In this document: positions 1-10,855 of the stretch, piece by piece
Layout: every line of letters begins with the position of its first letter
How positions within the stretch are numbered: the first letter of the stretch is position 1
NCBI GenBank assembly: GCA_025529335.1
Contig: JAMYHX010000337.1
Coordinates: 1-46,922 of the forward strand
Direction: 5' to 3'
Origin: Rhizopus sp. PT2906
Lineage: Eukaryota; Mucoromycota; Mucoromycetes; Mucorales; Rhizopodaceae
Length of the DNA stretch: 46,922 bases
Made by a program: the position numbers and the translations under genes
Notes under the pieces: model-generated
The model's input: the letters and a program-made list of their open reading frames with translations, nothing else
Told to the model about the DNA's origin: nothing
The model's database searches: none

Positions 1-63
1 AATAATTTTTTTATTTTATGACAACATTTTATAAAATTAATGTCAATAATTAATAAAAATACA

Positions 64-2119
64 GTATATGGAAGACCCTAGAAACAGCGGCGCCTAAAGC
101 ACTCATATGTCTGCTTCAAAATCTCTTTGATGAAGTACACATCGAGGTTCTGCTTAACAACGTCAACTCTTTTCGTTTTACTCCTATTATCGGTGTTCTT
201 CAGGGATCTATCCTTTTGCCTTTCTTATACTCCATTTACATCAACGAACTTCCCAAGCTGCTTCGGTCACATCAATTATCGCAAGACGTCTCCCCGATTC
301 AATTGGCCCCGTTTATCAACTGCCTTTTGTATGCAGACGATGTCGTGCTCATTGCTGACAAAGACCATATGAGTAGTTGGCTACAAATATGCGAAACCCA
401 TAGTTACAATCTCGGCTATCGATGGAATCCAAGTAAATGTGTAGTCCTGAACTCGGCGGATCATTCACTCACTTACTATCTTTATGGGGACCCGCTCCCG
501 GTTCGATCTTCCTTTCTTTATCTTGGAGTTCCCATCCGCCCCGGTGGCTACCTACATACCTTTGAGTTTATTACAAACAATATAAACAAACCACTGGCGA
601 CTATGAATCAGTTAGCTATGATCGGACTTAAGCCCGACGGTTTCGGCCAATTACTCGCCACTCGCTTTTATAAGCAAATAGTTCGAGCATAATTAGAGTA
701 CGATCTCGCTACCAGTAAGGTTACTTCTCTTTTGTCGGACAAATTAGAGGATGCACAAAATACGTGCTTACGCAGAATCTTTGGTGGTTCATCCAGGTCC
801 TCTATAAAAGTAATGCTACAGCTAACAAAGTTGCCTACTATGACAGAATGTGTACATATTCTTCAAGCACAATTCCTCTTACGATCCTTGTCACTACCGG
901 ATGACACTCTTCTGGCATGCCTATTGCTACATATACGCCTCTCGAAAAGTCATTCCAAGGGGTATACTATACCAAAAACTCCGCTGTGGAAACGAAGTAC
1001 GCAATACATTAACTGCTTAGACAAACGGCTACTAAAGAAACTACGCTTACAATACCTTCAAGACAATTTGGAGCAACGACGTGCTGCGTGTAACTCTGGT
1101 CTCCTTTCGCTATGTAGTTCTAAAATTTCTTTGGACCCAATTCTCTGGTTACCGATGTCAAGAATAGACAGAAACCGTTGCGTACACTGGCGTCTTGGTT
1201 GGTTGCCCGGCTATAAAACCGTCCCTTGTGCTCATCATCCGTCAGAATTCTTTACAAAACAACATGTCATCTACTGCCTCAACATGCATCGCCGGCTGCA
1301 GATACCGGAGACTACCACTGATCCTCTGTCTTTTCTTTTAAATCGACTGCCCAACTTCAAACCGCGTTCCAGGCAGGCAAAACTATTTTGATCGTCCAAG
1401 TGGCCTATACTTTGCTCTATTTTACAAGAGATGAACTATCTCTATCACAAGAAGGTGCCGCTACAACCTGCCAACCCCGGGAAGTCATTGATTGACTGGC
1501 TATATAGATCCCGCCAAAAGTGCTATTAACGCTTGTTCCGCTATCCTTACCGCCAAAGCATTTTTACTCTCGTACCCAGAAGGGTTTTTAGCTACCTGCA
1601 CCACCTAGAACTGGCCAGGGCAATACGATGTTGTAAAACATCACGTATCCATTTTGGTTTTATTATTTATAAAAAAAATCTGTTTAATCGTAAGAGAACC
1701 ATCTTTGGCAGTAGTAATACGAGTGCACGAAGAGGTCATGTCTTCGTATCACTCGATGTTCTTATAAATTATAAAGAAAATAATTTTAATAAAAAGACCC
1801 TTTATCTTTTTCTCGTATTTTGAAATCTATTGTAACTCCAAAAGGACATAGAGTTTTAGCTATAATCAAGGAGACCAAAATAGCGAAGAATTTCGAAGTT
1901 CAAACAGGTATAAGTCCCCTACAGCACCTCTCCGTATACGGACATTAATAAAAAGAGTACACTCTGGGAAACACACTATACCAGTTTGCAAATGGTCTCA
2001 CTAAATCACAGGCTCTGGACGTCCTGGAAGAGGAAGCTGTGAAGAAAATCAGCTCAAAAGAAAACTAGCCGATTGTTCCTCTTCCAACACGGCAAAAAAA
2101 AAAAAAAAAAAAAAAAAAA
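64..2119 (+). mobile_element. 5'-truncated LINE retrotransposon (reverse transcriptase to C-terminus, 3' UTR, poly-A)
   Basis: One continuous frame runs from about 64 to the stop at 1527-1529. It reads as the second half of a non-LTR reverse transcriptase, including the catalytic box YADDVVLIADKD (near 329-364), the GxxxxP-type RT stretch GVLQGSILLPFLYSIYINEL before it, and a C-terminal Cys/His-type region (RNRCVHWRLGWLPG). The frame is broken only by TAA at 690-692 and TGA at 1389-1391, which look like CAA to TAA and TGG to TGA changes. A 3' UTR of about 560 bases follows and ends in 26 A (2094-2119). The endonuclease and first RT motifs are missing, as expected of 5' truncation during target-primed insertion, although the window edge is only 63 bases away. 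The clade is not assigned. Inactive copy. Confidence 0.85.
2094..2119 (+). repeat. Poly-A tail of the LINE fragment
   Basis: Uninterrupted run of 26 A at the 3' end of the LINE copy. It marks the insertion end and the element's orientation (+). Confidence 0.8.
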
Positions 2120-2581
2120 CTATCAATCACCGATCAATTAACTAGTTTGAACATGATTTATCTTTGGCAACAATTTTAAAAGAAACAGAGCACAATGATG
2201 TTCATTTGGCTTGGCCATCTTGAGTCGCTAGTGGCAAGTGGTCTCAGAGGAAAGAATAATCCATCCTTTCCCTGAGTTCAGTCTGAAAAATCTGCCTACA
2301 AATATGACTTTACCCAAAACAACCATCATCAACCAAATTTTTCATTCCTTTCATTTCATGTAGTAAACTACTTTGTTAATTCATTAAAAATTGTTTCTTA
2401 AACCAATATGCATCCTACTGCCGCTGCTTCTTTGATGAAAGAGATATTCAAATTATGCTTACAAAGAAAGACACACCGGTCGTAACATTATAGTTTAATT
2501 GTAAAATGTCGTTTTATACAAAGGCCCTTTTTGCACAATGTTAATAGTTAAGTGTTCAATACTCAGTTAATGAATAAATGC
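2120..2581. other. Intergenic region, LINE tail to ABCD4 stop
   Basis: AT-rich sequence with no convincing ORF. It must contain the 3' UTR of the minus-strand ABC transporter gene. I see no repeat or RNA gene here. Confidence 0.5.
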
Positions 2582-4850
2582 TCAAGAGCTATTATTGATA
2601 TGTCTAATTTGATATTCACCATTGGATTCTAAATGCACCTCAGTGTGATGATACTTGATAATACTTGGTTGATGAGTCACACTGATAATGGTTACGCCTG
2701 ATTCTAATAGTAAACGATAAAGATGCTCTGCAGATTCTTCATCCATTGCATTTGTAGCTTCATCAAGTACTAAAAAAAAAAGTTTAAATCTTAATGTATA
2801 TATGTGCTATATGATGTACTTGCCTACAAAACGAGGATTTGCATAAAAAATACGAGCAAAGACAAGTTTTTGCTGCTCACCAGGAGACAGCATCTTGTAC
2901 CATTCTTGTCCATAGCATGTATCAAATGACTCCAGCATACCAGCAAGGTGGCTCAGGCGTACCTTTTCTAGATTACTCAAAATCGACTCATCTGTGCCTA
3001 TAAAAGAAAACAGTTGAATTCGATTCGTTTCTTTTTATAACTTCAGGTACTTACATTGGCTAGAAGGGTATCCAAGTTGATTTCGTAATGATCCTTCAAC
3101 CAGATACGGTATCTGTGGCAAGAACAAGATATCTTTGGGCACACGGACTGTTCCTTCAGATGATGGCCATAAACCTGCCAGGGCACGCAATATAGACGTT
3201 TTTCCTCTTCCTAAAGAAACAGTTAATGTAAGATATTGATTCTTTCCCATTTTTCTTTCTTACCATTAGATCCTGTAAAGACTACATGGTGTTTAGGTTG
3301 AATGGTCATACAAAGGTCACGTACAATGAGCTTTCTTGAGGGGGAGTACAACGTAACGTGATCAAATTCGATATGATCACACCCATTATCAAAGTGATGA
3401 GGATGATCTATTTCTACATTTTCCAGATTCTCGACTACTTGGTCCAAGGCTTCTAGTAGTTCACCTATACGAGCAGTATAACCAGCAAGATCTGAAAGCT
3501 TGGTGGATTGTTGAAGGATGGTTGAGAATAAAAAGATGAGATACATTATAACAAATGAGCTCTTTTTTTTTTTTTTAAATGGATTAGATATCTAGTTTAT
3601 GTTTGCACTTTTTTTTCGGTACCTGACTGATAATCGAACTGAGCTCACCAGCATCTTTTCCATCCAAAGCTCCAGTAAAGATTGGGATGGCTACAAGAAA
3701 GTAACTGATGATGGACCCCAAATAAGAGAAACTTTCATTAGCCACTAAAATAAAGCAATCAACATTATTTACACAGTGCGACAAATTGTACTCCTTACTA
3801 TTCAAAAATAAGCCATTGTTCACAATGGAGCGTTGATAGGTTAACAAAGTGTTCAAGCTCTGATTTGCTCTATCATGCTCTTCTTTTTCTCCATCACAAA
3901 AGGCAATTGATTCAACATATTGTCGTAGTCTGACGTGTAAGTATCTTTTCTTGAGGAAGTTAGAGATACATCATCATCATCCGATAGATCTTACCGAAAG
4001 TTTCCTTCTTGAAGTTCCTTGTAGAATACAGCGTTTACTATGGGTTGTATCAACCTACGACTTAATAATGATCCAATCAAGAAATAGACAAGCACAGCCA
4101 GTGGACCAAAGAAGCCAGTGACTATCCAACATTTGTATGTATAATAAATGGCCATAAGAGGTGCAATGATCAGATTTGTGATAATCTGTTGCAAGGTCTC
4201 TGCGAATTTATCCACATCCTGAGTGATACGTTGATCACTTGAGAGAGGAGGACGATATTAGTTACCCAGCATAAATATAGAGGAAGTTACTTTACGGATT
4301 GTCTACATATTGATTCATCAATAGATTATAAACCATCTTTGATTTGATATATCGATGTTGCAAGTGTACAGTGAGTAATCGTCTGGTCTTGATAGCAAAA
4401 AGTTCTCCCATGAATTTCAATAAGCTTTTACACTGATAAAAGAGAGTCATGAGATCCTTGTGCTCTTTGATAAAATACAAAACTTACAGTAGCGACTGCA
4501 AAGACGAGAAGTAGACAGGTAGGAATATATCGAATAAATCCAGCAAGATCTCGAGAGGTAAGGATTGTATAGAAATTGCTTGGTATCAGACCAACAAAAT
4601 AAACGATTATTTCATATCCAATACCAATACACACAAAGGTAATATATAACCAAAACACACTGTGCTTACGGGCTTCCTTTGTCGTAGACCATGCTCTGAG
4701 ACGATTTGTATTGAATAGGATTCGTAAAAGACGATGAAATCTTTTAAGAAATAACCTATCAAATCTATATTGGCTTGAAGATAATGGTCTAGTTATTGGT
4801 TTGGAAGGGTCTTCCAACAGAGGTTCATCTAATGAGTCACTTATCCTCAT
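2582..4850 (-). CDS. ABCD4: ABCD4-like lysosomal ABC half-transporter (cobalamin export type)
   Basis: Proposed exons (descending): 4850-4488, 4432-4296, 4237-3995, 3944-3799, 3744-3623, 3561-3264, 3210-3055, 2997-2824, 2769-2582. They sum to 1827 bases, 608 aa, almost the length of animal ABCD4 (about 606). The N-terminal membrane domain carries ABCD4-like stretches (YFVGLIPSNFYTIL, then DNPDQRITQDVD) and an EAA-like region (VESIAFCDGE). The ATPase domain has Walker A GSNGRGKTS (about residue 437), signature LSPGEQQKL and Walker B VVLDEAT (about 546). LSPGEQ rather than LSGGE, and the membrane domain, favour ABCD4 over peroxisomal ABCD1-3. In animals ABCD4 works with LMBD1 to move cobalamin from lysosome to cytosol; that role is inferred here. 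The start was set at 4850 because the upstream ATG at 4910 would translate a GAAA microsatellite. One intron (2770-2823) appears to be GC-AG. Confidence 0.9.
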
Positions 4851-4861
4851 TCCAACAAAAA

Positions 4862-4893
<32 letters not shown>

Positions 4894-4934
4894 AATTTAG
4901 GTGCAACCATGTTTTTTTTTTTTTTCCTCTTATA
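4851..4934. promoter_or_regulatory. Compact bidirectional promoter region
   Basis: Only 84 bases separate the chosen ABCD4 start (minus) and the dioxygenase ATG (plus). They consist of the GAAA microsatellite and a T-run at 4912-4925. Both genes must share core promoter elements here or use elements inside each other's transcribed regions. Inferred from gene spacing; no factor site identified. Confidence 0.5.
4857..4895. repeat. GAAA tetranucleotide microsatellite
   Basis: About nine AAAG/GAAA units lie between the divergent starts of the ABC transporter and the dioxygenase. Read on the minus strand from an in-frame ATG at 4910 it would encode a Phe/Leu/Ser repeat, so that upstream start is probably not used. 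Confidence 0.9.
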
Positions 4935-5657
4935 ATGTCTACTATAACTTGCTTTGATCTCTTTGGAGAATTGTCAAAAGAAGAACAACTTTACTTGAAA
5001 AAGCGTAAACATGAGAACCAGCTCAAGTTAAATGACAAGATCGCAGCGTTACCAACAGATCGATCAAAACGATCGATGGCAGAGAACAGACTGGTCTTTC
5101 TATACAACAGAAAAAATTTCAAGATACCAGGGATAGAATACCAGCTGTTGACCCAAGACGAGTGCGAGAGCGTGTTGAATGTTTGCAGAAAGCAAAACGA
5201 CTGGACAACAGATCGCCATTCGGCATTTGCAACGATAGATATTCCTATTCGCACAGACCCAAAGCTATCCTATCTGGAACCACTGGTGAAGGAACGGTTG
5301 TTTGACAAGTTGGGAGCACACTATGGATTCAACAAGACTGATTTGGACTTTAGAGATGTCTTTTTGGTAAAGTATTCAATGGACACACAGAGAGGTCTTC
5401 AGCTGCACACAGATGGGTGCTTGTTTTCACTTACTCTATTGATAAGTGATCCAAGTGACTTTGAAGGTGGAGGAACATACTATGAAAGTGTTGATAAAGT
5501 GATACATCTCAATCAAGGAGATTGTGCTCATCATAACGGAACAGTGAAGCATAGTGGAGTGAGTATCACTAAAGGAGAGCGATATATTCTTGTTGGATTT
5601 ATAGACACTATTGATACAATTGAAAAAGATAAAATGGCAAAGATGATTAGAAATTAA
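4935..5657 (+). CDS. 2-oxoglutarate/Fe(II)-dependent dioxygenase (prolyl 4-hydroxylase-like fold)
   Basis: Single-exon gene of 240 aa. The C-terminal half has the facial triad of the 2OG-Fe(II) family: HTD (H158, D160), distal H206 (VKHSG), and R216 (GERYILVGF), which would bind the 2-oxoglutarate carboxylate. FEGGGTYYE before the distal His is typical of prolyl 4-hydroxylase-like members. No signal peptide is evident, so it is probably cytosolic or nuclear. The substrate cannot be predicted. It shares a very short divergent promoter with the ABC transporter, and its stop lies 17 bases from that of the convergent poly(A) polymerase. Lack of introns is unusual among its neighbours. Confidence 0.85.
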   Translation: MSTITCFDLFGELSKEEQLYLKKRKHENQLKLNDKIAALPTDRSKRSMAENRLVFLYNRKNFKIPGIEYQLLTQDECESVLNVCRKQNDWTTDRHSAFATIDIPIRTDPKLSYLEPLVKERLFDKLGAHYGFNKTDLDFRDVFLVKYSMDTQRGLQLHTDGCLFSLTLLISDPSDFEGGGTYYESVDKVIHLNQGDCAHHNGTVKHSGVSITKGERYILVGFIDTIDTIEKDKMAKMIRN

Positions 5658-5674
5658 CACACAATAGCTCCTGT

Positions 5675-7535
5675 TTATTGTTGTGATGATTTATCCAAAG
5701 ATAATCTTAAAAAAGCAGCTGCCTCTGATCTCTTTATGTATCTTAATGCCCAACTTACATTTTCGTCTCTTCTTTTTTTGCTATTTAAAAGTGATAGAAA
5801 TGTTTTGCTGTAGCTCGTTAAATCCACTTCTTTGACTGTATAAAGTTAATATATAGAATATAAATAGAGAACAATAAACTTACATGCTGTATTAATGGTT
5901 ATACCAATGAGATAATAAGTCAGATAAATGACCCCTGGGCTCATTTTACCATTGTCATGTATTCTTGCCTCTTCTTGCGTAAAACCATTCTGTAAATCAA
6001 TCTTTTCTTCAATGGTTCTATAGTTCACTACGGTATCATAAGACCTCATCAAGGGTTGAACTTCTTTTATGGCTGGATCTTCTTCAATCATTTCAATGTA
6101 TTTTGGTATATAAATAGCCATTCTGCCTGTCCTAATGAGATTTAAGTACGCTTGATTCTTCCACTTTTTATAAACTTACCATGCTTCATGATTATTTATT
6201 GTCGATGTACTCGTTACAATGTTTATAAAATGCTTGTATCTTGTTAGATAATTGATAGGATTAAAGAGCTTATGAATGAGAGCAGATGCTGTTACTCCTT
6301 CCATGGTCAATAAAGCATATCCTAAACATAATAGACATGTCAATAAAAAAAAACATAAGAGTGCCTTGTTACGGCTTACCTCTCGCAAGTTCTCGCTGTA
6401 GGACCTTTTTTGTTGACTTTGTAACATTGGGTGCTACATTACATACAGGATAACAGGGTGAAACGATCGGCATGACGGAGCCCTCGAATTGTGTTAGATT
6501 TTTATACTCAATTCTACCGCCATTTTTATCAGGTATGTAATTTGTCAACATCACTGGCGTTTGCCATGGCCAGCGACTCCACATCTTGAAGAACTCTTGT
6601 AGGATATAGGTCACTGTCAGTCCCTCCTGATGTTTGATTGACATGTAAGTCTTTACGAGCAACAAGGTCCAAGCACTCCCGTTGAGATAACCAATGGGTT
6701 TACTATAAATGCCACGTTCTGTTGCCCAGTGCTTGATGCATTGTAAACATGTCTGAAATAGCCTTACATGCTGTTGGTTGATCTGGCGTTTACAGAACTG
6801 GTTCACACGGGGACCATCCATGCTTGCTAAACAAGTTTCATCAATATCCATCAATAATGAATCATCCAGAAAGTTAATGTTGGGCATCACTTTATCAATC
6901 CTAAGTCGGACAAATGAGATGTCAACCTATGTAATATATCAGTCCAAGGCTGATTGAATGAAATATATATATATATGTGTATCTTACAGATATTTTATCA
7001 ATATTAAACTTGATAATAGGGACAGTGGCCCTTTGTACCGTCTGCATTGATTCATTCATGAATAAAAAAGAAGGGAGAATAAAAAAGTTTTGGTATCAAT
7101 GGTTTACCTCTAAACCTGTTACTTGTGGTTGTTGCTTTAGCAATGGTGGGAAAAGTTTGAAGAAATCCTTTCGATGGACTGATTGAGGACATACTAGGAT
7201 AAGATCAATATCCGCATTTCTAAGATATCCACCTAGTGCATATGATCCAAAAGGTAATAGAATACATCCAATGTCCCCTCTTTTCCAATCATGTTCCTTG
7301 GCCACTGCTCTTGAAAAGCTAGGTAATATGGCTTCTAGAAGCTTAATGATTGTCCTTCTGTTGATAATGATATGGGTTATCCCTTTTTGTGTCTTTGCTT
7401 TTCTTTATAAATATTAAAGCTTTACCTTACTTGGCTTTCTTCTTCTGTTTCAATAATGTGATATCGTTGTAGGTAACTGAGCCAGTCATCGTTTGTTATG
7501 CTTTTTTTTACTGTGGCTACCATTGTTTTATGCAT
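5675..7535 (-). CDS. Poly(A) polymerase (nucleotidyltransferase)
   Basis: Exons (descending): 7535-7426, 7357-7108, 7041-6988, 6926-6380, 6321-6180, 6131-5884, 5835-5675; 1512 bases, 503 aa. The catalytic palm has FGSYALGGYLRNADIDLIL (Gly-Ser helix and the DxD pair) and a third acidic strand ISVDISFVRL. The central domain follows (DETCLASMDGPRVNQF, then LQCIKHWATERGIYSKPIGY), then an RNA-binding-like C-terminal domain (YKHFINIVTST). Domain order matches canonical PAP1/PAPOLA, which adds poly(A) tails to cleaved pre-mRNA in the nucleus. It lacks a long Ser/Thr/basic C-terminal tail, and the palm is divergent (GGYLRNADID where canonical PAPs have GVHTKGADID), so it may be a second paralogue. 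A Met at 7523 is an alternative start. Confidence 0.88.
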
Positions 7536-8211
7536 AAATATACATATATATATACTTATACAGTAAAAAAAAGAAGAGATAAAGGGGAAAGTGGGTATGG
7601 GTTTGGTATACTAATAACAAGATGAAAAAAAAAACGCGCACACGTAGATTGTCTTTTTACCTTTCAAAAAACCCTGTCACAAGCAGTCGATTTTTATTTT
7701 TATGGGACACTTTGTTTAACAAATAACCCGGAAAAGGGGGCTAAAATTTACTTTTTTGTATCTGCGAAGGATTTAGAGTATAGTAAATTGGGTTTTACAT
7801 TAAAGAAAAAGTAAGATAAAGCAAAGGAACAGAACAATCTCAGGAATATTAAAAAGGATAAAAATGACTCTTTTACTGCCAATCGAATTCATTTTTGATA
7901 GGACCTTGCTTTATTTGGATTGGCGGTCTTGGCTCTTTTTTCCTTGTTGCTTGGCATTGTCCTAATGCTCTATATCAGATTTAATATAACAGAAAGATGC
8001 TCTCTAATTCATCATCAAAAGAAAAGGTAGAAATTGTTTGACAACGTTTAAACAAGAAGAAAGGAAATAACAAAAAGACCAGCATATCGTGTAACCCAAG
8101 AACTGAGATTTAAAAAGAATCAAGCAGACCTTCAATAACAAATTCTTTGCCCTTTTTTTTTTCCCTCTCTCTTTTCCATTTTCTCTTCCCTTTATCTCTC
8201 TATTCAATATT
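7536..8211. other. Divergent intergenic region, poly(A) polymerase / CUE gene
   Basis: 676 bases with no credible gene. It holds a TATA-like AT run near 7540-7560 on the poly(A) polymerase side and a pyrimidine-rich tract at 8151-8203 just before the CUE gene ATG, a usual fungal transcription-start context. The minus ORF at 8004-8207 is low-complexity noise. Confidence 0.5.
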
Positions 8212-9404
8212 ATGTCTAACCAAGAAACTAACCTAAACCAACATGAACAGCCTATAGGTCAAGTCTTGCAAGAGACAACCACTGACAACACACAACAACA
8301 ACAACAACAACAACAACAACAGCCTACTCCTGTAGAACTCAAAGGTCCAGTCAAGACACTGAAGGATGCCTTTCCTGACCTGGACGTCGATGTTATTGAG
8401 ACTATATTAGATAGTCAAGGTGGAAACCTCGACGCAACTTTTGAAATTCTCTTGGGTATGTCAGATCCTTCTTACAAACCTGAACCTAGTCAGGAACAAA
8501 TGAGACAAGACGAGGCATATGCTAGACAATTAGCTCGAGAAGGAGATGCTCATTATCCTCAAGACACGACAGCCAGAGCAAATAGTCAAGGCCCAGCATT
8601 TAACTTGCAAGAAGAGTTACCTGTCATAAAGGAAAAGATGATCGAGGCTGGAACAGGTAAGTAGTATAACTCGTTTTTCAATATGCTTTAACCTTTTATA
8701 TTTCTATTGTATATAGCCGCCAAGAATAAAATAGTTAATTTTTATAATCAATTTATGGCTGGATCGAATAGTAGTAATAATAATAGTAATAACAACAATC
8801 AACGAACGTAAGTGAACTTGACAAAAAAAAAAAAAAAGAAAGAAAAAGCTAATATATATACATCATTGTAGTGCCAGAACGACACATGGCAATAACGATT
8901 TACTGGAAACAAGAATGGGTAGTTTGAGTCTTATGGATGATCAACCTCAACGTCCTTCTCCAAACAACAACAATAATAATAGAGGTGGTTCAGTTGATTT
9001 GTATGAATGGGATGGTAAGTTATACATTACAGGGCTGAAAAAGGTTTTAACGTGTGTTTATCAGGACGAACATCTCATGCTGCTACTCAAAAGAACGTTA
9101 CGTCAACACCAAACGAACAATTAATGTCAGATGAAGAGTTTGCGAGAAGAATAGCAAGGGAAGAAGCTGAATTGGCAGCAGCAGCAGCAAATAGACCTAC
9201 GAGTAAGATCATAAGCATGTGAGTGGTTGTTGTGATGCTAAAATTGAATGTATAGATAATGAATTGCCAATTCAGACAAGTGAAGAGGAAATAGCATTCA
9301 ATGCGGTTGATACTAAGGATGATAGCCCGGCTGTTGGATATACTATACAGAATGATGACCTTGATGACCTCATTAATAAAAAAGGTACCTATACAATAGA
9401 ATAG
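8212..9404 (+). CDS. CUE-domain ubiquitin-binding protein (Cue5-like)
   Basis: Exons 8212-8656, 8717-8807, 8872-9014, 9065-9202, 9256-9404; 966 bases, 321 aa. A run of ten Gln (28-37) precedes a CUE domain at about 47-86 with the AFP motif (KDAFPDLD) and the C-terminal di-leucine region (FEILLGM), both needed for ubiquitin binding in the family. Two similar acidic/basic segments follow (DEAYARQLARE and DEEFARRIAREEAELA), separated by Asn-rich low-complexity linkers. In yeast, Cue5 links ubiquitinated aggregates to Atg8 for autophagy; the same layout suggests an adaptor of that kind, but no Atg8-interacting motif was confirmed. The Gln and Asn runs are low-complexity repeats prone to length change. 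Confidence 0.82.
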
Positions 9405-9604
9405 TATTATCTATGTTACTTATTCTTTCTAAAAAAAGACGAACACAACCATAAAAAAGATGAATAGCAAACTCTATTAAATAAACTCTTCTTTTTTTCT
9501 TGTTCTTTTTATTTTTACAACTATGACTACTCCAAAAAGTATATATAAAAAAAGATGCTGAATATAGACTCATCGTCCCAACCTACTTGACTATAGTGTA
9601 TGAT

Positions 9605-10547
9605 ATGTCAACTCTATTGAGGTTAAGATATGCCTCTGACCCTAACGCTGATACTTTCTTTCAATGGGAAGGTTCTGCATAGTAAGTTACACAAAAGACC
9701 AAGTATACGCGTACGCTCACCTTTGTTATAGCTGCTTCATGCCAAATGAACCCCCTAAAAAAGTATTCAAATGTATCGGTATGAACGTTTCCCGTGCCAA
9801 GATTGAAGATGGCAAATTATGGGTACAAGGTAGAGAGTTGACTTATTATCTGGACCCTACCACAGGTGAAAAGTTGACAAAATGGGATAATCCTTGGACA
9901 GGAGAAAAGGACTTAGCAGGTAAAAAAAAAAAAAAATAGATATACTTTTTTGGAGGGACTAATTCTTTATTTATTCTATAGTTGTCCATATCGCAAATGA
10001 TCCTGTTCAGATGGCTCTGCCTGCTCGTATCCCACTCGACGTACGTCATAATCGGTTCAGTGGAACTAGCGTTGTTGTTTCGGAGGTAGTACAAGGTCAG
10101 CATACACTCACACCCGTTACTGATGCATTTTGTTAGATTCCTTTGTTTTATCCAAACCCACTTGATGATGAAAAGTTTAAAGATCATGATCCCAACAAGA
10201 TGTACCAGGCTGGTGAGTTCTTTACATTCAAATGTAACACCAAGGACCTTGATTCGGACCAGACGATCGATCATGTAGAAGTGAACTGGACGAGAATATC
10301 AAGATTCAGTCCGTTCATGAAAATGAAGGACAACACTGGATATCTTGTATTCCACTGCACTGGGTACAAACTGCCTCAGGGATCTACTGTAGATGACCTT
10401 GACCCTTTCTTGGTGAACGAGATCAAGAGAGATATGACGGCTTATGCAACTGCACCAGCCGAATATAATCCAGACGCAAAGAATGTCACAAGCTGGACCT
10501 ATTTTAGAGATAACTTTGATACGATTGTCAGCAAAGGAACAAGCTAG
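9605..10547 (+). CDS. DUF1838 family protein
   Basis: Exons 9605-9681, 9732-9919, 9982-10085, 10137-10547; 780 bases, 259 aa. The reading GRELTYYLDP, TGEKLTKWDNPWTGEKD and VHIANDPVQ is the pattern of DUF1838 proteins, a family in bacteria and fungi without an assigned reaction. No signal peptide or membrane segment is seen. It is rich in aromatic residues and ends TIVSKGTS. The gene is tandem to the CUE gene, 200 bases downstream, with a pyrimidine-rich leader. The function is unknown. Family assignment is from remembered family features, not a search. Confidence 0.78.
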
Positions 10548-10855
10548 CTTCAATAACAAAATAAACCTATACGTGTGATGATATGCACAATATGCGAGGA
10601 TTCTTTTTCATGAAAAATGATATTTTATTTATGGTCCAAATGAGCGCATAAGCGTCCACTCGGACCCGTTCAATCCGCTTGGAAGTGAATGATAAGAATC
10701 ACTGCTATCCTCAGATCTGATGTTCCTTTCGGTGGGAATAACTTTATATTTTAGAGCGGTGCCACCAATCATCGTTTCTCTTGATGACAAGAGAAAGTGG
10801 TTAAAGACCTTAAAAAGATAGTAAAGGATGATTCTAATTAAAGTAAATTTATATT
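10548..10855. other. Convergent intergenic region
   Basis: 308 bases between the stops of the DUF1838 gene and MED5. It contains 3' UTRs only; the minus ORF at 10629-10877 is not supported. Confidence 0.5.

Noticed and set aside
4851..4910. ATG at 4910 as start of the ABC transporter
   Set aside because: It would translate the GAAA microsatellite and leave only 24 bases to the divergent gene; the Met at 4850 begins sequence that fits the family.
8004..8207. Minus-strand 67-aa ORF upstream of the CUE gene
   Set aside because: Lys/Glu then Phe/Leu low-complexity composition caused by the pyrimidine-rich leader of the gene on the other strand.
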